Origin: Shewanella subflava
Lineage (GTDB): Bacteria > Pseudomonadota > Gammaproteobacteria > Enterobacterales > Shewanellaceae
DNA length: 64,000 bases
Direction: 5' to 3'
NCBI RefSeq assembly: GCF_025971955.1
Contig: NZ_JAPDMX010000033.1
Coordinates: 310,001 to 374,000, forward strand
The position numbers and the translations under genes were made by a program. Below are positions 1 to 8,448 of the stretch, in pieces. The notes under the pieces were generated by a model that was not told the origin of the DNA, searched no databases, and worked only from the letters and a program-made list of their open reading frames with translations. Each line of letters starts with the position of its first letter. Position 1 is the first letter of the stretch.

Positions 1-2281
1 TTTGTTGCTGAGCCGTTTTTAGCTCAAGCTGTGCCAACTGTAATTGACTATTTTCAGCGTTTAGTAACTGTTCCAATTTAGTCTTGTGCTCAGTCAATTG
101 GCTGGCTGAGTCGTGATGTGTTTTAAGCTGTAACATGACATCTGACAGCTGCTTTTTATGCTCATCCACTGTGGTCATATAATCTGTGATAGCTTGCTGA
201 CATTGCACATCATCTAAATCAACACTAATGCCCAATGCCTGACAGCAGTCTGTTGCTTGCTGATAATACTGCAACAGTTTGGCTTGCAATTCTTGCATTG
301 AACTTTGCTGATGTTGTTGCAAATAGGTCATCTCTTGTAGCGCTTGCTTTTGCTGCTCACCTTGACTTTTAAGTCGCTCAAGCTCATCGAGCAACAGCGC
401 TTCCCTTTGCTCCGTGTGCGATAAATCCAGTGTTTGATATGAAGAAACTAGAGGGTGCTCAGTTGAACCACATAAGGCACAGGGTTCGCCTTCAATCAGT
501 TTGGCCCGTTCATGGGTGAGATCTGCAATGCGCTGCTCTTGTTTAAGAAGTTGTTGCACATCTTTTAATTGCAGATTTTTATCGCTCCAGCGCTCGCGGG
601 TTTGGGTCAATGTTTGCTCTTGAGCAGCCATCTCAAGTTGACGTCGATTTATTGCCTGCTCTGTATCCGCAGATGTTTGGCGCCCCTGCGCATAGTCTTG
701 GGCACATTGTGCCAATTTCTCACGTAAGCTTTGTTGCTCTAGTAGTTGTTGATATTGATTGTGTAAATCGTTTTCGCTTCTACCCGCTAACAATTGATTG
801 ATAGTCTCTTGCAGGTTTTGTTGCTCACTCACCAATAGCGCAACTTGCTCGCGATTAGCACTACGACTTTGAAGTAGGTTATCAATTTGCTGTTGCTTCA
901 ATGCCGATGCATGAGTGTGCTCATCTCGCTCGGCGCGGTATTGCTGTTGGCTTTTAGCTTGAGATACCCATTGCTGATATTGAGTTTTCCACGATGCAAT
1001 GTGCTGAGCAATAATCTGCCCCTGTGGAAACTGCTCCACCAAGGCCGTTAAATGATGCTGATTTTGGTTAATGTTCTCGATGGCGTGTTGAGTATCAACA
1101 AGCTGCTTAGTTACCCCCTGATGCGCTAACTCTTGTTTAGCAAGCGTTTGCTGTTCACGCTCAACCTGCAATTTTAGCACTTTAATATCATGATCTAAGG
1201 GGATGATTTGCTGGTCAATTAATAACAACATTTGTTTATGTAGGGTTTTAGCCGCATCGACTGATAATTGCTGAGCGATATAAACCTGCTCATCTTGGCT
1301 TACCTTGATGTTTGATTGCTGTAATTTCTCCCCCATGTTTTCGATTTGCATGCTTAAATCAGCCAGCTTTTTGGCTAAATGAGCTTGCTGTTCAAATATC
1401 GGTTTAAGCTGTTGCGCAGGTTCGCTATCGGCTAATTTTTGCAATTCACTGTGTTGCGCATCAATCGCTTTGTTTGCTTGTTCAAAAGCTTGTTGACAGG
1501 CTAAATGATGTTGACAAGATTGAGTTAGCTGCTTGTGCCACTGCAAAAACACCTTTTTATGTTCAATTTGTTCATCGAGTTGTTTAAGCTCAAGGGTTAA
1601 CGTTTGTTGCAGTGTTTCATTCTCTGCCACTTGATCATCACTGAGTACCTGAACATGATTAATCTGGCTTTCAAGTAACTGTAATTGCTGCTTAGATTGA
1701 CTAAATTCCTGGTGCACTCGCTCTGAGATCAACCCATAAATCTCGGTGCCAGTTAACTCTTCAAGTAATTCCGCCCTGAGATTAGCATCAGCATTCAGAA
1801 ACGCCGCAAACTCGCCCTGCGATAACATCATCGACTTAGTAAAGCGCGCAAAATCTAAGCCGGTTATCTTTTCAATCGCATCCGACTTTAATTTTATTTG
1901 GCTGGCGATAATTTTGCCGTCAGCCATTTGAGCTAACTCAACTTGCGCATCCTGTAAATTGCCATCAGGATTATCACGAGCACGTCTTTGGCTCCAAAAT
2001 GCACGATATCCCACGCCTTTTACTTCAAATTCAACCTCTGCCAAACACTCGCTGGTCCCTCGGGTCATTAGCTCGTTTGTTGATTTTGAAATCACTGATA
2101 AACGCGGTGTTCGGTGATAAAGCGCTAAACAAATCGCATCTAAAATGGTGGTTTTACCAGATCCGGTTGGGCCAATAATCGCAAACAGGCCATTTTCAGC
2201 AAATGGGCTAGCTGTAAAATCAATTTTCCATTCATCTTTGAGGGAATTAATATTTTTAAAACGCAGAGACAGTATTTTCAT
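1..2281 (-). CDS. sbcC: Exonuclease SbcC, ATPase subunit of SbcCD (3' end outside window)
   Basis: ATPase and coiled-coil subunit of the SbcCD (bacterial Mre11-Rad50) nuclease, which opens DNA hairpins and trims blocked double-strand ends. About 760 residues lie in the window, against roughly 1050 in the family, so the second half of the coiled coil and the C-terminal ATPase lobe are missing at the left edge. The start is a conserved MKILSLRFKNINSLK. The Walker A motif GPTGSGKTT is at residues 37-45. A long Gln/Glu/Leu-rich coiled coil follows, with the zinc hook C601-A-L-C604 (in GEPCALCGS) near nt 470-490. The ATG at 2281 overlaps the sbcD stop in an ATGA, so the two are translationally coupled. 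Identification is firm. Confidence 0.96.
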   Translation of the reverse strand, partial: MKILSLRFKNINSLKDEWKIDFTASPFAENGLFAIIGPTGSGKTTILDAICLALYHRTPRLSVISKSTNELMTRGTSECLAEVEFEVKGVGYRAFWSQRRARDNPDGNLQDAQVELAQMADGKIIASQIKLKSDAIEKITGLDFARFTKSMMLSQGEFAAFLNADANLRAELLEELTGTEIYGLISERVHQEFSQSKQQLQLLESQINHVQVLSDDQVAENETLQQTLTLELKQLDEQIEHKKVFLQWHKQLTQSCQHHLACQQAFEQANKAIDAQHSELQKLADSEPAQQLKPIFEQQAHLAKKLADLSMQIENMGEKLQQSNIKVSQDEQVYIAQQLSVDAAKTLHKQMLLLIDQQIIPLDHDIKVLKLQVEREQQTLAKQELAHQGVTKQLVDTQHAIENINQNQHHLTALVEQFPQGQIIAQHIASWKTQYQQWVSQAKSQQQYRAERDEHTHASALKQQQIDNLLQSRSANREQVALLVSEQQNLQETINQLLAGRSENDLHNQYQQLLEQQSLREKLAQCAQDYAQGRQTSADTEQAINRRQLEMAAQEQTLTQTRERWSDKNLQLKDVQQLLKQEQRIADLTHERAKLIEGEPCALCGSTEHPLVSSYQTLDLSHTEQREALLLDELERLKSQGEQQKQALQEMTYLQQHQQSSMQELQAKLLQYYQQATDCCQALGISVDLDDVQCQQAITDYMTTVDEHKKQLSDVMLQLKTHHDSASQLTEHKTKLEQLLNAENSQLQLAQLELKTAQQQ

Positions 2282-3555
2282 GATTTATGCTCCGTTTGCT
2301 GCGCCAATTCAACGTCTTGATGTAATTGGTCAAACTTGGTCATGATCCGCTGTTTAAATGCTTCATCATCAAACTGCTCTTGCATTAATCTGCGCTGAAA
2401 CACCTCTTTAACCGACAACTCAGACAAGGTTTCATTTTGCTGGTTTTGCATCACAGACTTTCGTTTTGCTCGTGCACGTTTAAGCTGGAGCACTTCAACG
2501 GCTTTATGCTGGGTTAAGGCGATAATCCGCGACTGTAAATCTGATAGATAATCTTGCTCCGTCACTTCAATGCTTAACCAAATATTGGCAAACAAAGTTG
2601 AAGGCGTGATTTCTGAATAATCTGCAAACTGTGCGACCTGTTCTTCAATTTGCGTAAGGTTACCTTTGATCATCTGCATCGGTTGAAACATGGGGATATC
2701 AAGAGTGCTAACCTGCATTGGTTTATCTTGCTGCCATTGGACTAACACCACACTTTTATTGGCTTGATTATCACTAGACAGTTCATCAAAACTGAGCGCT
2801 ATGGGTGAGCCGGAATAACGAATATGCTCGGTTTTAGCCACTTTCTGTGACCGATGAATATGACCCAATGCGATGTAGTCCGCTGGCGGAAATAAATTGG
2901 CATTGAAGGCATCTAAACTACCGATGTAAATATCACGCACCGATTCTGAGGTGCTAGCCCCAACCGTGGTTAAATGTCCTGTGGCGATAATGGGTAATGC
3001 CTTTCCCGTTGCAGCTTGATATTGAAGTTTTAATTGTGTGGCTTGCTCAAAACTGGCTTGATAATACTGGGCAATAGCATTGCCTAATTTCACTTGTTTA
3101 TCTTTGGCACTTTCGCCAACCTGACTTTGGGTTAACTCTCTGGGTCGCAAAAAGGGTAAGCCACAAATAATAGCACCAAGCTCACCTTGGCGATTAGTTA
3201 TCGCAAAGGCATGATCTGCAGGTGTTGATAATGCACCGGGGATCACTTGGGTATTTAGGCAAGCAAGCAGTTCTTTAGACTCACCTAACATTGACACTGA
3301 ATCATGGTTACCACCTAAAATAATAAGTTGGCAACCAGATTGCTGCATTTGCACAATAAATTGATTATAAAGGGCTCGGGCATAACTTGGCGGGGTACCC
3401 GTATCAAAAATATCACCGGCAATAACAAGGGCATCAACCTGATATATTTCGATTTGTTCCAGTAACCAAGCCATAAACGCTTGATGTTCTGCGGCGCGGC
3501 TTTTACCAAAAAAGTGCTGACCTAGATGCCAATCTGACGTGTGTATGATGCGCAT
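2278..3555 (-). CDS. sbcD: Exonuclease SbcD, nuclease subunit of SbcCD
   Basis: Mre11-type metallophosphoesterase subunit of SbcCD, which carries the nuclease active site. The metal-binding motifs appear in family order: D8-x-H10 in HTSDWHLGQ, GDIFD at 47-51, GNHD at 82-85, then GHLT and GHIHR further on. It has 425 residues, slightly longer than the roughly 400 of E. coli SbcD; the extra length is a charged Gln-rich tail. It is the first gene of sbcDC and overlaps sbcC by 4 nt. Nothing looks damaged. Confidence 0.96.
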   Translation of the reverse strand: MRIIHTSDWHLGQHFFGKSRAAEHQAFMAWLLEQIEIYQVDALVIAGDIFDTGTPPSYARALYNQFIVQMQQSGCQLIILGGNHDSVSMLGESKELLACLNTQVIPGALSTPADHAFAITNRQGELGAIICGLPFLRPRELTQSQVGESAKDKQVKLGNAIAQYYQASFEQATQLKLQYQAATGKALPIIATGHLTTVGASTSESVRDIYIGSLDAFNANLFPPADYIALGHIHRSQKVAKTEHIRYSGSPIALSFDELSSDNQANKSVVLVQWQQDKPMQVSTLDIPMFQPMQMIKGNLTQIEEQVAQFADYSEITPSTLFANIWLSIEVTEQDYLSDLQSRIIALTQHKAVEVLQLKRARAKRKSVMQNQQNETLSELSVKEVFQRRLMQEQFDDEAFKQRIMTKFDQLHQDVELAQQTEHKS

Positions 3556-3626
3556 AAAAACCTTTACTCTAATCTAATTACGGCCTAAATAAGCTTGCTA
3601 CCATGATCAATAAAATGGCTAGTGAG

Positions 3627-4388
3627 TTACATATATTGCGACCAGAGTAATTTAATACTCATGGCAAATGACATAATTACCACTAAGGGCTTAATAATTT
3701 TCACCCCTTTAGTCATCACTAACCGAGAACCTAATGTTGCGCCAATCGCCTGCCCCACTAACATTATCAGCCCAAGCACCACAGCAACTTGACCACCAAT
3801 GATAAAGAAAATTAATGACGCAATATTGGTGGCAAAATTAAGCACCTTCGCATGTGCAGTTGCTTTGGCTAATCCAAATCCGGCTAATGAGACAAAAGCT
3901 AAGGCAAAAAAACTGCCGGTGCCAGGTCCAAAAAAGCCATCATAAAACCCCACGCCCAATGCCGCCGTAAACGCAAATATGGTTGGCGTTAGTACTTGTT
4001 GACGGTCATCTTCAGCTATTTTTTTAGAGAACAGAAAATAACAGCCAATCATTAGAATAAGAAAAGGCAGTACCAACTGCAGCAGCTCAACATCAATAAG
4101 TTGCACCAAAATGGTACCTATTGCGGCACCAATAAAAGCACAAATTAACGAAAGCTTAATTGATTTTAGATCTACCATGCCTTTGCGAATAAAATACAAA
4201 CTCGCAAAAAAGCTACCACCACAAGCTTGTAATTTATTGGTACCTAATGCAGCTGCAGGAGGGAGTCCCGCCCACATCAATGCCGGGATCGTGATTAAGC
4301 CCCCACCACCTGCGATAGAGTCAATAAAACCCGCCAGCAGAGCAACGGCAAATAAAATCAGGCCAATTTGTAAAGTAAGTTCAAACAT
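3627..4388 (-). CDS. TSUP (TauE/SafE) family membrane permease, YfcA-like
   Basis: Inner-membrane protein of the TSUP family (PF01925), whose known members export sulfite, sulfoacetate or related organic anions. The substrate here cannot be read from sequence. Two homologous halves of hydrophobic helices are visible, with the Gly-rich FIDSIAGGGGLITIPAL near the N-terminus and GFYDGFFGPGTGSF at the start of the second half, both typical of YfcA-type members. I place the start at the ATG at 4388 (MFELTLQ). A TTG at 4409 would add seven residues, but neither has a strong ribosome binding site. It is monocistronic between sbcD and a repeat element. Confidence 0.85.
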   Translation of the reverse strand: MFELTLQIGLILFAVALLAGFIDSIAGGGGLITIPALMWAGLPPAAALGTNKLQACGGSFFASLYFIRKGMVDLKSIKLSLICAFIGAAIGTILVQLIDVELLQLVLPFLILMIGCYFLFSKKIAEDDRQQVLTPTIFAFTAALGVGFYDGFFGPGTGSFFALAFVSLAGFGLAKATAHAKVLNFATNIASLIFFIIGGQVAVVLGLIMLVGQAIGATLGSRLVMTKGVKIIKPLVVIMSFAMSIKLLWSQYM

Positions 4389-4468
4389 AGGTAAGACCAG
4401 CACAGGCAAAGAGAGGTATTAAACCTGCTTTAAAACAGAATTACAAAGTATCAAAGCAGGAAAATAGC

Positions 4469-4490
4469 ATGCCCCTATTAAATGGGGCAT
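4469..4490 (-). terminator. Small hairpin beside repeat copy 1, possible displaced terminator
   Basis: ATGCCCC (4469-4475) and GGGGCAT (4484-4490) form a 7-bp stem. On the minus strand it is followed by a modest GCTATTTTCC tract. It lies 6 nt beyond the left end of the MITE-like element, downstream of the NERD gene. It may be that gene's original terminator, pushed away by the insertion, or just a hairpin. Confidence 0.35.
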
Positions 4491-4496
4491 TATTTA

Positions 4497-4760
4497 GGGC
4501 GTGTTTATCTTTGTTGATAAATTATGCTGTAGGCTATTTTTCTGTCAGGCAATCGCAAATGAACGCTGTTTAGCCCGCTAAATAATTGAATTTGTGGGCA
4601 GAGTGGCTAAAAAATAGCCGCCACCCTTCGGGTTGAGGCTAAAATGACTTTATGCTGCGTTGGATAATCTTGACGTTGGGCAACTATGCCCGCAATTATC
4701 CGCCTTGCCTAAAGTCATTTTATCTCTCAACATAAAAAATAAACAAAGATAAACACGCCC
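4497..4760. mobile_element. MITE-like element, copy 1 (264 bp, non-coding)
   Basis: The ends form a perfect 19-bp terminal inverted repeat, GGGCGTGTTTATCTTTGTT, at 4497-4515 and inverted at 4742-4760. Inside is a second, nearly continuous palindrome (4633-4730): TTGAG/CTCAA, the 12-bp arms AAAATGACTTTA (4641-4652) and TAAAGTCATTTT (4710-4721), then GGATAAT/ATTATCC and GGGCA/TGCCC at the tip. It holds no gene. A related copy lies at 20385-20650. This is the layout of a miniature inverted-repeat transposable element mobilised in trans. Flanks are TTAG on the left and no matching duplication on the right, so the parent family is uncertain; an IS5-type YTAR target is possible. Confidence 0.8.
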
Positions 4761-4835
4761 AAGTCAAACTGCGGTTTATTTTATAAATCATGCACTCAGA
4801 TCCGTTGCAAGTAATATGAGTCACATCAAATAGAC

Positions 4836-6821
4836 TCAAAGCCCTGCTTGAATAATCTCGGTTTCGGTTAAACCCAGTTGCTCTGCATAAGTTTGATTAG
4901 GCACAATCCGGAACTCAAAACGCAATATACGAAAGCAAGCATCAAATAAAGCATCACCAAACCATGATTTATCATACTGCATTAATGCATTCACAATACC
5001 ATCTGCACCACTGCCACCTTTTAAATGATTTGGCACCAATGAGTCGATAAAGCTTGCCACTAGGCCGTATAAATCCTTTTCCGCATCACCTTCAACAGCC
5101 CATAATGTCGGGTCGGCATATTGCGATGCATAATGTGTAGCTGCAATATCAAGACCCACACCAAAGTTAACCAAGGTGGCTTTTTCTTGTGAACAGATAA
5201 TATTTTTAGGACAAATTGCGCCATGATAAATGTCTAGGGTGTGCAAATATTGAAGCGCTGACAACAATTGTAAAAACCAATTGAAAGGTTGTCCCACTTG
5301 GATGTTTTTAACTTCATCAAGCGATACGCCCTGCGCCCACGCTCTTGCAATAAAAAGTTCATTCGATTGGGGCAACTGACCAAAACCCAATACTTTTTCA
5401 ATGTGAGGATGATAAATTTTCGACAAACTACGGTAAATATTACTCAGCGATGACCAGTGAGTGTCAACTTCACTGTAAATACTCACCACACAAGGGTAAT
5501 TACCTTGAATATGCATGGCCTGCCACAATTGGCTTCTTTGTGTCGAGGCAATAAATTGCGTTAATCTATAGTGATGATCAATGACAGTACCACGTTCGAT
5601 GGCTATATCATCAGGCACAGTGTCACACACACCCAAATCAATTAATGCCGACAAATCACAGCGGATCTCATCTAAATCAATGGTTTTACCCTTAGCAGCA
5701 TCACGATACCAATGGTAAATTCTTGGCTGCCTGGTGCGCTCAGCCAGAATCAAAAACGTTTTAGCATAATGAGCAATATCTTCTGAGGTATTCAGGTTGT
5801 CCTTGATATCAATAAACTCAACGTCGGCATCATCTGAAATAAACACGCAATGACTTTCCCAACCACCAATCGTAAATCCACGACGATGAATTTGTTGAAT
5901 ACCACTAAGGCTTCGTCTAAGAATTTCTAGCAGTTGATAGGTACTTTGTTGCTCAACTTCAAATATATTCAGTGGAATACCACGCGGCATTCGGATGGGC
6001 AGCACTAATTGTTCACCATCATTAATCAGCGGTGCGCAGAATGGTACACAGCTGCAACCGGATAACGACTGCATCCGTTTAAACTCATTTCTAAGTTTTT
6101 GTTCATGAGCTTCGGCTTCCTGCTGATTTTCAAATTGGTTCATCACCAATATTTTCAACAACCAAGGTGCAGTCCACCCACCAGGGTTATATTCAGATTG
6201 CCACACCTCTAAACCTTGTTGTAAAAACAAGCATTTGATTTTAATGAAATCTTGAATTTTATTATTACGCTGTTCTACCACGGCCACTTGCCCAATGGTA
6301 TCGAGTACCATTTCTTTTTGAGCTTTGGTAACGGCATGTTTATGTGGGGCGGTTAATCCCCATTCTTTGGTCAGCGCGGCAATAATTTTGGCTGGAGTAT
6401 AAATGCTGAGCTTGCCGTGATCTTTTTCCACTAAGATCTCTTCGCCCTTTCTACCGGTGACAAACACCATTCCCTGACACCAAGGGGCATAAACACCGAC
6501 CGGAATTTTATGTTTTAATCTGCCAGCCAGCACTCGGGCAACATAATTGGCTTTTGATAAACTGTTATCAACATCTCGGCCATCAAGTGACCAGGCATGT
6601 AAGCCAGCATTTAAACGACCAATGTAACCTTTAACATCAACCACATAAACACCCCACTCGCCTACCACTAATGCATCCACTTCCATGGCTTGGCCCGTGG
6701 GAGTGGGTATTTCAACATTGGTCAGCAGTAGATAATCTTCAGGTAATTCTTCAGTGAGTAATGTAAATGCCCAACGTTCAGCATCATTGACCGGAGTGCC
6801 AAAACTGATATGCCTTGCCAT
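4836..6821 (-). CDS. NERD-domain protein with two degenerate protein-kinase-like domains
   Basis: 661 residues. Residues about 14-130 are a NERD (nuclease-related) domain whose acidic/Lys residues look intact: E47-V-D49, and D62-V-K64 in VVDVKGY. Residues about 215-370 resemble a decayed kinase C-lobe (H312-RRG, then VFISDDADVEFIDIK). Residues 418-600 are a second kinase fold in which the key residues are replaced: VVSIYS in place of the Lys-bearing strand, HGAICPKN (533-540) for HRDLxxxN, and NFG (552-554) for DFG. A catalytic kinase is therefore unlikely; a nucleic-acid enzyme with sensor or scaffold pseudokinases is more plausible (inference). NERD-kinase fusions such as PglW occur in phage defence, but no defence genes lie nearby. 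No signal peptide or membrane segment is evident. Confidence 0.8.
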   Translation of the reverse strand: MARHISFGTPVNDAERWAFTLLTEELPEDYLLLTNVEIPTPTGQAMEVDALVVGEWGVYVVDVKGYIGRLNAGLHAWSLDGRDVDNSLSKANYVARVLAGRLKHKIPVGVYAPWCQGMVFVTGRKGEEILVEKDHGKLSIYTPAKIIAALTKEWGLTAPHKHAVTKAQKEMVLDTIGQVAVVEQRNNKIQDFIKIKCLFLQQGLEVWQSEYNPGGWTAPWLLKILVMNQFENQQEAEAHEQKLRNEFKRMQSLSGCSCVPFCAPLINDGEQLVLPIRMPRGIPLNIFEVEQQSTYQLLEILRRSLSGIQQIHRRGFTIGGWESHCVFISDDADVEFIDIKDNLNTSEDIAHYAKTFLILAERTRQPRIYHWYRDAAKGKTIDLDEIRCDLSALIDLGVCDTVPDDIAIERGTVIDHHYRLTQFIASTQRSQLWQAMHIQGNYPCVVSIYSEVDTHWSSLSNIYRSLSKIYHPHIEKVLGFGQLPQSNELFIARAWAQGVSLDEVKNIQVGQPFNWFLQLLSALQYLHTLDIYHGAICPKNIICSQEKATLVNFGVGLDIAATHYASQYADPTLWAVEGDAEKDLYGLVASFIDSLVPNHLKGGSGADGIVNALMQYDKSWFGDALFDACFRILRFEFRIVPNQTYAEQLGLTETEIIQAGL

Positions 6822-6876
6822 AATAATCCATATATTTGCTCAGTGAATGGCGAACATCCTAAGGATTAACACACAA

Positions 6877-6901
6877 AAAAACCACCATTTAGGTGGTTTT
6901 T
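6877..6901 (-). terminator. Rho-independent terminator after rraB
   Basis: AAAAACCACC (6877-6886), a 5-nt loop and GGTGGTTTTT (6892-6901). On the minus strand the stem is followed by a run of seven Ts. It lies between rraB and the NERD gene, so it ends the upstream transcript. Confidence 0.85.
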
Positions 6902-6962
6902 ACTTTAATAGAGTAAAATAACAGTATTCTACAAATCAGCTTACGGCTAACTTAGCAATAAC

Positions 6963-7346
6963 TTAGTGGTGACAATGTTCATCATGCACATGGTCATCGG
7001 CAAACTCACCGTCACCATCTTGGTGTTGCATGACTCCCCAGCCATCAGAAATGCCATCAAATTCTTTAGCAAAATCATTTAGCTGGACTTCTTTAGCAGT
7101 AAGAGCGTGATATTCAGGTACCATTTGAATACTGACTATCACTTCCCATTGATTTGTTTCTTCATCAAAGTGAAGTTCTAGCTCGCCTTGTTCATCTTGT
7201 TGAGTTAAGACTTCTAAAGCTGACTCAGCATCACGCTTGTCTTCAAAGACTAGAAAAAAATCAACCTCTAATTCGCGCGTTAAATCAATGCCAGATTCGG
7301 CCATTGCCGCCAGCATTTGTCCGTTATCATCATCAGGGAATTGCAT
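6963..7346 (-). CDS. rraB: Ribonuclease E inhibitor RraB
   Basis: Small acidic cytoplasmic protein of the RraB family (PF06877), which in E. coli binds the C-terminal half of RNase E and changes degradosome activity. The start is placed at the ATG at 7346 (MQFPDDDNGQML), preceded by AAGGAAGA at 7-nt spacing. The longer frame to 7373 would run into the preceding gene and has no better site. The result is 127 residues. The C-terminus is His/Asp-rich (HVHDEHCHH), as in many RraB proteins. Only about 10 nt separate it from the upstream S4-domain gene, whose stop lies in the rraB ribosome binding site, so the two are probably co-transcribed. Confidence 0.9.
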   Translation of the reverse strand: MQFPDDDNGQMLAAMAESGIDLTRELEVDFFLVFEDKRDAESALEVLTQQDEQGELELHFDEETNQWEVIVSIQMVPEYHALTAKEVQLNDFAKEFDGISDGWGVMQHQDGDGEFADDHVHDEHCHH

Positions 7347-7356
7347 GGGATCTTCC

Positions 7357-7578
7357 TTAAACTGCAGCCACAATTTTAATCGTTTGGCCGTTGAATGAAA
7401 TCACATCACCCACGACACACTTTTTACGTTTACGGGTATCAACATCACCATTTACAGTGACTTGCCCTTCAGTGATAACATGCTTTGCATCGCCACCACC
7501 ATTTACTAAACCTTGTACTTTCAGAACCTTATAAAGTTCAACGAACTCATCGCCGGGTAATAATGGAAAATCTACCAT
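7357..7578 (-). CDS. ybcJ: S4-domain RNA-binding protein, YbcJ-like
   Basis: A stand-alone S4 domain of about 73 residues: FVELYKVLKVQGLV, then GGDAKHVITEGQVTVNG, then RKRKKCVVGD. This is the alpha-L fold that docks on structured RNA, as in the ribosome-associated YbcJ/YaaA group. The start is the ATG at 7578 (MVDFPLL). An in-frame GTG at 7590 is possible; an AAGG lies 11 nt before the ATG. The target RNA is not known from sequence. It is the first gene of a pair with rraB. Confidence 0.85.
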   Translation of the reverse strand: MVDFPLLPGDEFVELYKVLKVQGLVNGGGDAKHVITEGQVTVNGDVDTRKRKKCVVGDVISFNGQTIKIVAAV

Positions 7579-7641
7579 GGGTGGTATCACCTTGATTATC
7601 TAAATTAACGAGATCAAACAAAAATTATACCCTATGGCGGC

Positions 7642-8448
7642 TTAGCAAGCATCAAGCATTTTGATTGGATTAGGATGACCATAGCTAAATCCCAATTGCT
7701 GACAAATCAGATTGCCATCAATTAGCTTACTTGGTGCTGTTTGCTGATTAAACTCAGGGGCTATTTCACCAAGATGCGATGCGGCATAGGTGTAAAACAT
7801 GGCTTTAGTCGGGTGTTCTGGAGCACAAATATTATAGACATTGGCCACCTTGGGCGCGCGCAGGATTAAACTCAGTGCAGCAATACAATCATCAAGATGA
7901 ACAAGGTTCACCGCAACATTGCCGCCACTGACATCTCTTTTGCCCGCAAAAAAGCGGCCAGGATGCCTTTTAGGGCCGACCAAACCAGCAAAACGCACAA
8001 TACAACTATTATTCATGCTGGCAAATATTGATTCAGCTTGCAGCAACGTGTCGCTAACAGGACTGTGTGGATGGGCGTCATCTTCAGTCATTATCCTATC
8101 TTCGTTGGGATAAACCCCTGTGGTACTGACAAAAATAATCCGTTGGTAATGTTTATCGCCAATCGCTGAGGTTAATGCGGCAAGATTGGCTAAATAGTCG
8201 GTTTCACCACGGCGAAGACCTGGGGGGATACTGATAACTAACATATCACTATCTAACAGTTTTTTTGCTGAAGCCATTGATTTTTCTGATGCTAAATCAA
8301 ACTGGTACGCTTCTATACCCGCTTGAGTTAGCATGGCTAAATCCTGTTGCTGACGCTTGTTGGCTTTTACAAAGTATCCTTGCTGAATCAGGGATGTTGC
8401 TAATGGAAAGCCCAGCCAGCCACAGCCTATAATGGTAACGGATGTCAT
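7642..8448 (-). CDS. NAD(P)-dependent epimerase/reductase-like protein, YeeZ-type
   Basis: Extended short-chain dehydrogenase fold. The N-terminal Rossmann motif is TIIGCGWLGFPLA (residues 5-17), then VISIPPG, and VSTTGVYP in place of the usual SSxxVYG. E. coli YeeZ is the closest named protein I recall, and its substrate is not established. It has 268 residues, the usual length. The ATG overlaps the stop of the HD-GYP gene by one base (TAATG), so the two are translated from one message. Nothing in the context specifies a pathway. Confidence 0.8.
   Translation of the reverse strand: MTSVTIIGCGWLGFPLATSLIQQGYFVKANKRQQQDLAMLTQAGIEAYQFDLASEKSMASAKKLLDSDMLVISIPPGLRRGETDYLANLAALTSAIGDKHYQRIIFVSTTGVYPNEDRIMTEDDAHPHSPVSDTLLQAESIFASMNNSCIVRFAGLVGPKRHPGRFFAGKRDVSGGNVAVNLVHLDDCIAALSLILRAPKVANVYNICAPEHPTKAMFYTYAASHLGEIAPEFNQQTAPSKLIDGNLICQQLGFSYGHPNPIKMLDAC

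Noticed and set aside
4836..6821. NERD-kinase protein as a PglW phage-defence component
   Set aside because: No pgl/brx or other defence genes in the window; its kinase domains are decayed.
7347..7373. Longer rraB start and an apparent overlap with the S4 gene
   Set aside because: The ATG at 7346 has a good AAGGAAGA; the extra codons are inside the upstream gene. No frameshift needed.
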